Positions 7,848 to 13,985 of a DNA stretch of 28,460 nucleotides are shown here, piece by piece. The notes under the pieces were generated by a model that ran no database searches, was not told the DNA's origin, and saw only the letters and a program-made list of their open reading frames with translations. Source of the DNA: an uncultured Eubacteriales bacterium (lineage in GTDB: Bacteria; Bacillota; Clostridia; Oscillospirales; Ruminococcaceae); assembly GCA_902493155.1 (NCBI GenBank), contig CABUOE010000009.1, forward strand, positions 1 to 28,460, in the 5' to 3' direction. The position numbers were made by a program, and so were the translations under genes. The stretch's first letter is position 1. Each line of letters starts with the position of its first letter.

Positions 7848-8236
7848 AACCTCACAAGCAAACAGCAAAGCTGTTTGCAAATCGCCTAAAGGCGCTTTGG
7901 TGCCGCTGAAAGCGGCATTGCAAGTCCAACAGGACTTGCAGATATGGTATAATAAATGCAATTAGTAACGGTTTTCCCAGAAAACCGTTGGCCGCATAAC
8001 TGCGGCAACTAAAATGCTTGCATTTTAGCATTGCATTTATTTTGTCATCGGGTGGATCCGCCTACAAATTCCTAAAGGAATTTGCGGACGTGGTATAATA
8101 ACCTCACGGCGTGGGCCGAAGCCTTGCTTCACAAGCCTTCGGACGCCTGAGAGAACATTTTATCACAATTTGGGGCTGTCGCCCCTGTGGCTACGCCACT
8201 GATTGCGCTTCGCGCAACCAATTTGTGGTATAATAA
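7842..8236 (+). repeat. array of about eleven short perfect hairpins with repeated TATAATAA words
   Basis: Successive palindromes, none alike in sequence, mostly with 2-5 base loops: GCAAACAGC/GCTGTTTGC (7858-7878), CGCC/GGCG (7883-7894), TGCCGCT/AGCGGCA (7901-7917), TGCAAGTCC/GGACTTGCA (7919-7940), AACGGTTTT/AAAACCGTT (7967-7989), GCCGCA/TGCGGC (7991-8006), CTAAAATGC/GCATTTTAG (8009-8028), CAAATTCC/GGAATTTG (8065-8084), a larger GGCGT...ACGCC hairpin (8108-8147), GGGGC/GCCCC (8172-8185), GTGGC/GCCAC (8187-8199) and TTGCGC/GCGCAA (8203-8217). Between groups stand TATAATAA words at 7842, 7948, 8094 and 8229, the last three preceded by TGG (perfect extended -10). TATAATAACCTCAC occurs exactly at 7842-7855 and 8094-8107. 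No reading frame is convincing across the region. Confidence 0.85.
8226..8234 (+). promoter_or_regulatory. extended -10 element proximal to exoA
   Basis: TGTGGTATAAT places TGG directly before a perfect TATAAT (8229-8234), 32 bases before the exoA ATG. No good -35 lies at 16-18 bases because a hairpin occupies that position; TTGCGC is 20 bases away. Extended -10 promoters can work without a -35, so this may be the main exoA start. Confidence 0.5.
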
Positions 8237-8266
8237 ACGAACACAGATACGAGAAAGGAACCCTCT

Positions 8267-9025
8267 ATGAAACTGATCTCCTGGAATGTAAATGGTCTCC
8301 GGGCCTGCATGAATAAAGGCTTCATGGATTTTCTGAAAGCTTCAAACGCGGACATCTTCTGTGTCCAGGAAACCAAGATGCAGCCGGAGCAGGCCGACTT
8401 TACCATCGACGGTTACCAGCAGTATTGGAATTCTGCCGAGCGGAAAGGCTACTCCGGTACTGCGGTCTTTACCAAAGTTTCACCGCTTTCAGTCCAGTAC
8501 GGCATCGGCATCGACGAACACGACCACGAAGGCCGGGTTATCACGCTGGAATTTGAACATTTCTTCCTCGTCAACGTGTATACTCCAAACTCTCAGCGGG
8601 ATTTGGCGAGACTCTCCTATCGAATGAAATGGGAAGACGATTTCAGAGATTATCTTATAGAACTGGATGCGGTCAAACCGGTCATCGTCTGCGGCGACAT
8701 GAATGTAGCCCACCAGGAAATCGACCTCAAGAACCCTAAAACCAACCGAAAAAACGCCGGATTTACCGACGAGGAACGGGGCCGGATGTCGAAACTTCTG
8801 GAAAGCGGCTTTATAGACAGCTTCCGGTTTTTCTATCCCGACAAGACAGAGTGTTACTCCTGGTGGTCATATATGTTCCACGCTCGGGAGAAAAACGCCG
8901 GATGGCGCATCGATTACTTTATTGTTTCCAATGCACTGAAAGATAAACTGCAAGACAGCGTCATTTACCCGGAAATTATGGGCAGCGATCACTGCCCGGT
9001 GGGACTCATGCTCAAAGACGACTAA
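8267..9025 (+). CDS. xth: exodeoxyribonuclease III (AP endonuclease)
   Basis: A 252-residue ExoIII/ExoA-type nuclease that cuts DNA at abasic sites and trims 3' ends in base excision repair. Catalytic landmarks are present: Asn7 in SWNVNG, metal ligand Glu35 in VQETK, Tyr105 in VNVYTPN, Asp144 and Asn146 in GDMNVAH, and the terminal GSDHCPV with His242. The length matches the family. The ATG at 8267 follows GAGAAAGGAACC. It is first in a group with the sirtuin and the AI-2E-type permease, with gaps of 14 and 36 bases and no terminator between, so the three are probably co-transcribed. Gram-positive relatives are often called exoA. Confidence 0.96.
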   Translation: MKLISWNVNGLRACMNKGFMDFLKASNADIFCVQETKMQPEQADFTIDGYQQYWNSAERKGYSGTAVFTKVSPLSVQYGIGIDEHDHEGRVITLEFEHFFLVNVYTPNSQRDLARLSYRMKWEDDFRDYLIELDAVKPVIVCGDMNVAHQEIDLKNPKTNRKNAGFTDEERGRMSKLLESGFIDSFRFFYPDKTECYSWWSYMFHAREKNAGWRIDYFIVSNALKDKLQDSVIYPEIMGSDHCPVGLMLKDD

Positions 9026-9039
9026 GGACAGGTGAGGAC

Positions 9040-9756
9040 ATGCAAACCGATACACTGCAAAAATGGGTACAGCAAAGCGACAACATCGTTTTCTTTGGCG
9101 GCGCAGGCGTTTCTACCGAAAGCGGGATTCCCGACTTTAGGAGCACTGACGGGCTCTACTTTCAAAAATATGATAACCCTCCGGAAACCATTTTAAGTCA
9201 CCATTTCTTTTTGGAACGAACCGAAGACTTCTACAAGTTTTATCGGGAGAAAATGCTTTATTTGGACGCCCTCCCCAACCGCGCCCACAAAAAGCTGGCG
9301 GAATTGGAGCAAACTGGCAAACTCCGGGCCGTCATCACTCAAAACATCGACAACCTGCATCAACAGGCGGGAAGTGAAAACGTTTTAGAACTCCATGGCT
9401 CGGTGTATCGGAACTATTGCATGAAGTGCGGCAAATTCTACCCGGTGGAAGAAATTGTCCGCTCCAAAGGCGTCCCATATTGCAGCTGCGGCGGTATTGT
9501 CAAGCCCGACGTAGTGCTGTATGAGGAACCCCTCAACCAATCGGTCATCCAGCGTTCAATTGAAGCGATTCACGATGCGGACATGCTCATCATCGGCGGA
9601 ACATCTCTGGCGGTTTACCCTGCCGCCAGCTTTATCGACTTTTACCGGGGAGAAAAACTTGTTTTAATCAACAAATCTTCCACCCCGAGAGACGTCTCTG
9701 CCAACCTGCTGATCCAGGGAAGCATCGGCGATATTCTGGGTAGTATCACCGTCTGA
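9040..9756 (+). CDS. cobB: NAD-dependent protein deacylase (sirtuin, Sir2 family)
   Basis: A 238-residue sirtuin that removes acyl groups from lysine using NAD+. It carries the NAD-binding GAGVSTESGIPDFRS motif (residues 21-35), TQNIDNLH (100-107) and the catalytic histidine His119 in LELHGS. A zinc site is formed by CMKC (Cys127, Cys130) and CSCGG (Cys148, Cys150); the second pair has only one residue between the cysteines. The length is typical of short bacterial sirtuins. A GGTGAGG site precedes the ATG. It sits 14 bases after exoA in the same direction. Whether it prefers acetyl or longer acyl groups cannot be told from the sequence. Confidence 0.94.
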   Translation: MQTDTLQKWVQQSDNIVFFGGAGVSTESGIPDFRSTDGLYFQKYDNPPETILSHHFFLERTEDFYKFYREKMLYLDALPNRAHKKLAELEQTGKLRAVITQNIDNLHQQAGSENVLELHGSVYRNYCMKCGKFYPVEEIVRSKGVPYCSCGGIVKPDVVLYEEPLNQSVIQRSIEAIHDADMLIIGGTSLAVYPAASFIDFYRGEKLVLINKSSTPRDVSANLLIQGSIGDILGSITV

Positions 9757-9792
9757 ACAAAAAGGCTCTCCGCCGGAAAGGAGCAAACAGCT

Positions 9793-11004
9793 ATGAAGTT
9801 TGACTTCAACCGAAAATACAACACCATCGCCGCTTATACCCTGATTGTCATCGTGATTGGGGCAGCCATCGTCATGGCCATCTCTAATATATCGCAGGTG
9901 GGAGCGTTTTTTGCCAAAATTTTTTCCATTCTGACCCCTTTTCTTTGGGGCTTTGCCATCGCCTATATTCTGACCCCGGTCCTCAAATATTGTGAGCGGA
10001 TGCTGGGCCGCATTTCCAAGGGCAAACTGAAGCCTTGGCCCCGGCGCACTTTATCGGTAATCTGCACCTACCTCTTCGCGTTGATCGTACTCATCGTCTT
10101 TTTCCGCATCGTGGTTCCTCAGATCGCTCAGAGCTTTGCCACGCTGGCCTCTCAGGTGCCTGGTTGGGTGGAGCAGCTGAAAGTCATCGCCATGGAGCTT
10201 ATAGAAAAATATGATTTGCAGAATATCGACCTGAGCGCTTTGGAGGCAACCACTTTTGATAAACTGCTCAATACCCTTCAGGGTATGCTGAAAAATCTGT
10301 CCACCGCTCTGACATCGGCTATTCCGCAGATTATTCAGACTACCGTCAGCGTAACAGCCGGCGTTCTGAATGCGATCATCGGATTTATCATCTCGGTTTA
10401 CATGATGTTTAGCAAGGAACTGTTTTTCGCCCGCATTCGCAAATTGTTTACCGCACTTTTCCCGGAAAAATCGGTGGAAAAGATGGCTTCCGTCATCCAT
10501 CAGAGCAACGACATTTTCAGCGGGTTTATCAGCGGAAAAATTCTCGATTCCTTCATCATCGGGCTGTTGTGTTTTATATTCATGAGCATTTTCGGCTGGC
10601 CTTACGCCATGCTCATCAGCGTTATTGTCGGTGTCACCAATGTAATTCCCTACTTCGGCCCTTTTATCGGCGCCATTCCTTCTATTCTGATACTCCTGAT
10701 GGTGGAACCCTGGACGGCGCTCTGGTTTGCCATCTTCATTTTGGTGCTGCAGCAGATCGACGGCAATATCATCGGGCCGAAGATCCTCGGTGATTCCACA
10801 GGGCTTTCCGCTTTTTGGGTTATCTTTGCCATCACGATTTTCGGAAGTCTGATGGGGCCTCTGGGAATGTTCATCGGCGTTCCCCTGTTTGCGGTGATTT
10901 ATTCCCTTGTAAGACAGTTTGCCGAATGGCGGCTTTCGCAAAAAGGCCTCCCCACCGCCACCGACGATTACGCGTCCAAGGAACACCCCATCATCAAAAA
11001 ATAG
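9793..11004 (+). CDS. AI-2E family transporter (PerM/YdiK-like membrane protein)
   Basis: A 403-residue polytopic membrane protein of the AI-2E/UPF0118 family. Hydrophobic segments lie at about residues 15-35 and 40-60, then about 75-100, a soluble stretch of about 100 residues, and four to five helices in the C-terminal half. The family hallmark NVIPYFGPFIGAIPS is present, followed by QQIDGNIIGPKILGDSTGL. Members include TqsA, proposed to export the signal AI-2, and sodium/proton antiporters, so the substrate is open. The ATG follows GGAAAGGAG. It lies 36 bases downstream of the sirtuin gene, which suggests co-transcription. A new promoter for mntP starts 10 bases past its stop. Confidence 0.9.
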   Translation: MKFDFNRKYNTIAAYTLIVIVIGAAIVMAISNISQVGAFFAKIFSILTPFLWGFAIAYILTPVLKYCERMLGRISKGKLKPWPRRTLSVICTYLFALIVLIVFFRIVVPQIAQSFATLASQVPGWVEQLKVIAMELIEKYDLQNIDLSALEATTFDKLLNTLQGMLKNLSTALTSAIPQIIQTTVSVTAGVLNAIIGFIISVYMMFSKELFFARIRKLFTALFPEKSVEKMASVIHQSNDIFSGFISGKILDSFIIGLLCFIFMSIFGWPYAMLISVIVGVTNVIPYFGPFIGAIPSILILLMVEPWTALWFAIFILVLQQIDGNIIGPKILGDSTGLSAFWVIFAITIFGSLMGPLGMFIGVPLFAVIYSLVRQFAEWRLSQKGLPTATDDYASKEHPIIKK

Positions 11005-11014
11005 GGCGAATCAA

Positions 11015-11043
11015 TTGACAAAGATTTCTTTTTCTGGTACAAT
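11015..11043 (+). promoter_or_regulatory. promoter of the mntP riboswitch transcript
   Basis: Perfect TTGACA (11015-11020), a 17-base spacer and TACAAT (11038-11043) with TGG directly before it (extended -10). Transcription should start near 11050, at the base of the riboswitch. Confidence 0.9.
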
Positions 11044-11050
11044 TAAGCTC

Positions 11051-11170
11051 AGTTAAAAGGGAGTAGTTGTCTTGTATGGTCAACATATTTCGGAATTTCC
11101 GGTGGCCATACACCTTTCATTTGTGATTGGAACGAGACTTTTAGCACAAAATGTGCTAAAAGTCTTTTTT
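11051..11170 (+). promoter_or_regulatory. yybP-ykoY manganese riboswitch controlling mntP
   Basis: The leader shows the family's conserved parts in order: AAAAGGGAGTAG (11055-11066), GGTCAACATATTTCGG, the CCGGTGGCC return strand, ATACA, and AACGAGACTTTT. AAAAG (11055-11059) pairs with CTTTT (11138-11142) as the basal helix P1. The 3' strand of P1 is also the 5' arm of the terminator, so Mn2+ binding that stabilises P1 should prevent termination and turn mntP on. This is the known logic of the family, whose members often precede Mn2+ exporters. It was recognised by eye, not by a covariance search. Confidence 0.9.
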
Positions 11171-11171
11171 G
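11135..11171 (+). terminator. riboswitch expression-platform terminator
   Basis: A perfect 14-bp stem AGACTTTTAGCACA (11135-11148) pairs with TGTGCTAAAAGTCT (11152-11165) around AAA, followed by TTTTT. It shares its 5' arm with P1 of the manganese riboswitch. Confidence 0.93.
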
Positions 11172-11218
11172 TTGTATTTCTGCTCTCTGACCAATCAATC
11201 AATAAGTGAGGAATCATC

Positions 11219-11794
11219 ATGGGACTGACCACTGTACTGATTTTGGCGATTGGCCTCGCCATGGACGCCTTTGCTGTCTCTATCTCCAACGCTATGTGCT
11301 ATCGCAATATGAACCGGAAATGGGCGCTGTTGACCGCCGGCGCGTTTGGCCTTTTTCAGGGAATTATGCCGGTTATCGGCTGGCTCGCCGGAATTACTTT
11401 CACCAAATATATCGAAAGCATCGACCATTATATCGCCCTGGTGCTTCTTGGTTTTATCGGAATCAAAATGATTGTGGAGGCCATTCGGGAGATTCGTCAT
11501 CCCGAAGCCTGCGATGCCACCAAACAACTGAATCTTAAAATGCTTGGGGTACAGGCTGTCGCCACCAGTATCGACGCGCTGGCGGTGGGAATCAGCTTCG
11601 CCGCTATCCACGGGGGGCTGAACATTTTTGCAAGCGCTGGCATTATCTGCGGGATCACCTTCATTTGTTCTCTCATTGGCGTTCTCATCGGCAAAAAGTT
11701 TGGAGGGTTCTTGGGGCAGAAGGCGGAAATTTTCGGGGGATTGATTCTTGTGCTCATTGGAATGAAGATTTTCCTGGAGCATACATTGGGGTAG
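11219..11794 (+). CDS. mntP: manganese efflux pump MntP
   Basis: A 191-residue membrane protein with six predicted helices made of two homologous halves. Each half carries an Asp-containing signature: MDAFAVSISNA near the N-terminus and SIDALAVGISF in the second half. These are conserved in the MntP (DUF204/YebN) family that exports Mn2+. The length is typical. The ATG follows GTGAGGAATC. The upstream manganese-sensing riboswitch supports the substrate directly. The gene is a single-gene unit that ends convergent with the metallopeptidase-like gene, with 30 bases between them and no evident terminator. Confidence 0.96.
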   Translation: MGLTTVLILAIGLAMDAFAVSISNAMCYRNMNRKWALLTAGAFGLFQGIMPVIGWLAGITFTKYIESIDHYIALVLLGFIGIKMIVEAIREIRHPEACDATKQLNLKMLGVQAVATSIDALAVGISFAAIHGGLNIFASAGIICGITFICSLIGVLIGKKFGGFLGQKAEIFGGLILVLIGMKIFLEHTLG

Positions 11795-11824
11795 AGAATA
11801 CACCTTGCGCATCGGTAAAGATTA

Positions 11825-12652
11825 TTATGCCATGGATAAAACTTTTTCTTCTACGGTCTCCAAACTCAAATTGGCCAGTTCTTTCAGCGTGTACTTCTCC
11901 GTAAGACTGCGAATCAGTAAGGCACCTAAAAAATAACCCACGTCCGAATGTCCCTCCCATTGGCACCAGTCTCCATAAAAAGGCTGTACGCTTTCGCCAG
12001 CGGACATTTTCTGCGCATATACCTGAAATAAACGGCTCTGATTGTTCTGGCACCACGGCAGCCATTGGCCTTGATCCTGATGGTAGAAATTCGAATCGCC
12101 ATATAGCAGCTGTTCGCAATACATGGCCATTCCTTCTGTGTATAGCTGCCAAAGCGCCTTTTGCTTTTGTGTTTCCACTGTGGTCGGAACTGTTCTATGT
12201 GTATAGTGCCATATATGTCCCAATTCATGATAAAGAAGGCCCGCCATATTCCGTTCATTGCACCAGTTCAGTTCCACGATTTTTTCAATGCCCATCAGAA
12301 TGACAGACTGTCCATTGAGGTCGGTGGCCCAACCGGCTCCATTGCATAGGCCGAGATAAAAGATAATAGAAATTTCCAACTCCTCACCAAAGATATCCGC
12401 CGTCTTTTGTGGAAGCTCCTTCACCGCCTTTACAAAAGAACGGTGGGCTTGTTCTGCTTTTTCTATATTCTGTAGCATGTGGGTGATGACTGGGAGAATT
12501 TGGGTCTCAAAATGGTAATCGCTACAATCTGCTTTGACCTTCTTGGTGAGAGAAGGAGATATATGGTCAGCATATTTTTCCCATTTATCCATATTGAATG
12601 GGCCGTTTGAAAATGCATCGACCATATCTTGAAAGGTATCAATAATCTTCAT
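11825..12652 (-). CDS. HExxH metallopeptidase-like protein, unknown family
   Basis: A 275-residue soluble protein with a zinc-protease motif HELGH (residues 142-146) preceded by a hydrophobic turn (AGLLY). A glutamate in TEGMA (Glu173) follows 27 residues later. HExxH plus a downstream ExxA-type glutamate is the gluzincin arrangement also seen in DUF2268-like predicted proteases. No signal peptide or membrane segment is present, so it should act in the cytoplasm, and no substrate can be proposed. The ATG follows GGAGAAAAGCAGT. It lies 36 bases downstream of folC in the same direction without a terminator and may be the last gene of that operon. I do not recognise it as a named gene; the enzymatic call rests on the motif alone. 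Confidence 0.72.
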   Translation of the reverse strand: MKIIDTFQDMVDAFSNGPFNMDKWEKYADHISPSLTKKVKADCSDYHFETQILPVITHMLQNIEKAEQAHRSFVKAVKELPQKTADIFGEELEISIIFYLGLCNGAGWATDLNGQSVILMGIEKIVELNWCNERNMAGLLYHELGHIWHYTHRTVPTTVETQKQKALWQLYTEGMAMYCEQLLYGDSNFYHQDQGQWLPWCQNNQSRLFQVYAQKMSAGESVQPFYGDWCQWEGHSDVGYFLGALLIRSLTEKYTLKELANLSLETVEEKVLSMA

Positions 12653-12688
12653 ACTGCTTTTCTCCGATTTCCTGTCAGATAATTTCAG

Positions 12689-13930
12689 TCAAATAAAATA
12701 GGAGCGCATCTCCCCCGCTAAATAAAAAGAACCGCAAATCAGCACCGGCGTTTTCTGCTCCAGAATCCACTGAGCTGCCTGCGAAGCATTGCCCAGCGCC
12801 GCTGTATCTGCACAATACGCCTTCGCCTGTGCCGCCAATTCATTCGCTGTTGCCGCTCTCGGATAATCGATGTCCACTGTCCGGATTCGCTCTGCTACAC
12901 TGGAAATCAGATGGAGCATCTCTCGGCAGTCCTTGTCCTGCATCATGCCGACCACCGCAGTCAGGTGGGGAGGCCGCCACTTTCGGATATTCCCGCAAAG
13001 GGCTCCCATCGCATCTAAATTGTGAGCCCCATCCAGCAGAACCAGCGGATCCCAGCGCAAAATCTCCATTCGGGCGGGCAGCCGCGCCTTTGATAGGCCC
13101 CGCTTCACCATCTCCAGACCAATTCCCAGCAGCTTCGCCGTCTCAATCGCCACTGTCCCGTTATAGGCCTGATGTTCCCCTGCCAAAGGAACAAAATATT
13201 CCTCTCTCCCGTATCGAAAGGCCGTGACCTGCAAATCGGAACGAATCGTTTCAACGGAGGCGGCAGCCGGCATAACGAAACGACTTCCGGTTTGGGCGCA
13301 CCGTTCCATCAGTACCGCAAGTACCTCGGTTGCCTGAATCGGGTAACTTACTACCGGATTTCCCTTAATGATCCCCGCTTTTTCGCGGGCAATCGCCTCC
13401 AAAGAATCTCCCAGCATGGCCGTGTGGTCCAATCCCACATGCATCATTACCGAAACAAGGGGCGGAGGGATCACATTGGTGGCGTCATGTTCGCCCCCGA
13501 TACCCACTTCCAGAACCACCACGTTACATCGCTGTTCTACGAAATACTGAAACGCCAAAACCGTCCCCAGCTCGAATTCGGTGACAAAGTGGCCCTTTAT
13601 TTCCATTTCATTGATTACAATCTGTATTTTCTCTATGAGATTTGTCAAATCGTTTTGAGAAATTAACGTCCCGTTGATCTGAAACCGTTCCCGGTAATCG
13701 CAGACATAGGGAGATGTAAACATTCCCACCCTTTTGCCGCTTTCCATGAGGATGCTGGAAATCATGGCGGCAGCGGAACCCTTCCCGTTGGTCCCGGTGA
13801 TGTGGACAAAAGAAAGTTTCTGTTCCGGATGCCCCACCCGATCCAACAAAACCTTCATCCGCTCAGGGCTTCCCTTAGACGGAAGCTTCCTTCTGCTGTG
13901 AATAAAGCAGAGCGCTTCTTCATATGTCAA
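12689..13930 (-). CDS. folC: bifunctional folylpolyglutamate synthase / dihydrofolate synthase
   Basis: Adds glutamate to dihydropteroate or folates in the cytoplasm, retaining folate for one-carbon metabolism. The 413-residue protein has the Mur-ligase-type P-loop GTNGKGS (46-52), VLEVGIGGEHDATN in the central domain (FolC usually has GGRLDATN) and LLDGAHN starting the C-terminal domain. The start is a TTG at 13930, supported by an AGGTGG site 9 bases upstream and by MTYEEALCFI matching the usual N-terminus; no in-frame ATG is nearby. It follows valS, as in many Firmicutes, but a strong terminator lies between the two and ends right before the folC ribosome binding site. Confidence 0.95.
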   Translation of the reverse strand: MTYEEALCFIHSRRKLPSKGSPERMKVLLDRVGHPEQKLSFVHITGTNGKGSAAAMISSILMESGKRVGMFTSPYVCDYRERFQINGTLISQNDLTNLIEKIQIVINEMEIKGHFVTEFELGTVLAFQYFVEQRCNVVVLEVGIGGEHDATNVIPPPLVSVMMHVGLDHTAMLGDSLEAIAREKAGIIKGNPVVSYPIQATEVLAVLMERCAQTGSRFVMPAAASVETIRSDLQVTAFRYGREEYFVPLAGEHQAYNGTVAIETAKLLGIGLEMVKRGLSKARLPARMEILRWDPLVLLDGAHNLDAMGALCGNIRKWRPPHLTAVVGMMQDKDCREMLHLISSVAERIRTVDIDYPRAATANELAAQAKAYCADTAALGNASQAAQWILEQKTPVLICGSFYLAGEMRSYFI

Positions 13931-13944
13931 TTTGCTTCACCACC

Positions 13945-13973
13945 TGAAAAAGGGCGGGAAGTCCCGCCCTTTT
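13945..13973 (-). terminator. terminator between valS and folC
   Basis: AAAAGGGCGGGA (13948-13959) pairs perfectly with TCCCGCCCTTTT (13962-13973). On the minus strand the stem is followed by TTTTTC and then immediately by the AGGTGG site of folC. It should end most valS transcripts while allowing some read-through into folC. Confidence 0.9.
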
Positions 13974-13985
13974 ATTCTTTGTTGA

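Noticed and set aside
7842..8236. CRISPR array
   Set aside because: The palindromes differ from one another and there are no constant repeats or uniform spacers.
7842..8236. Integron attC sites or a classical MITE
   Set aside because: No integrase or transposase is nearby, no attC R-box/L-box pattern is seen, and no clear long terminal inverted repeats bound the block; only degenerate TATAATAA/TTTTATCA ends are visible.
10051..10986. 311-codon minus-strand open frame opposite the AI-2E permease gene
   Set aside because: Charged, low-complexity translation with no ribosome binding site or known motif; it is the antisense shadow of a clear membrane protein.
11195..11812. 205-codon minus-strand frame opposite mntP
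   Set aside because: Covers mntP in antisense; the translation is rich in His, Asn and Gln with no family resemblance.
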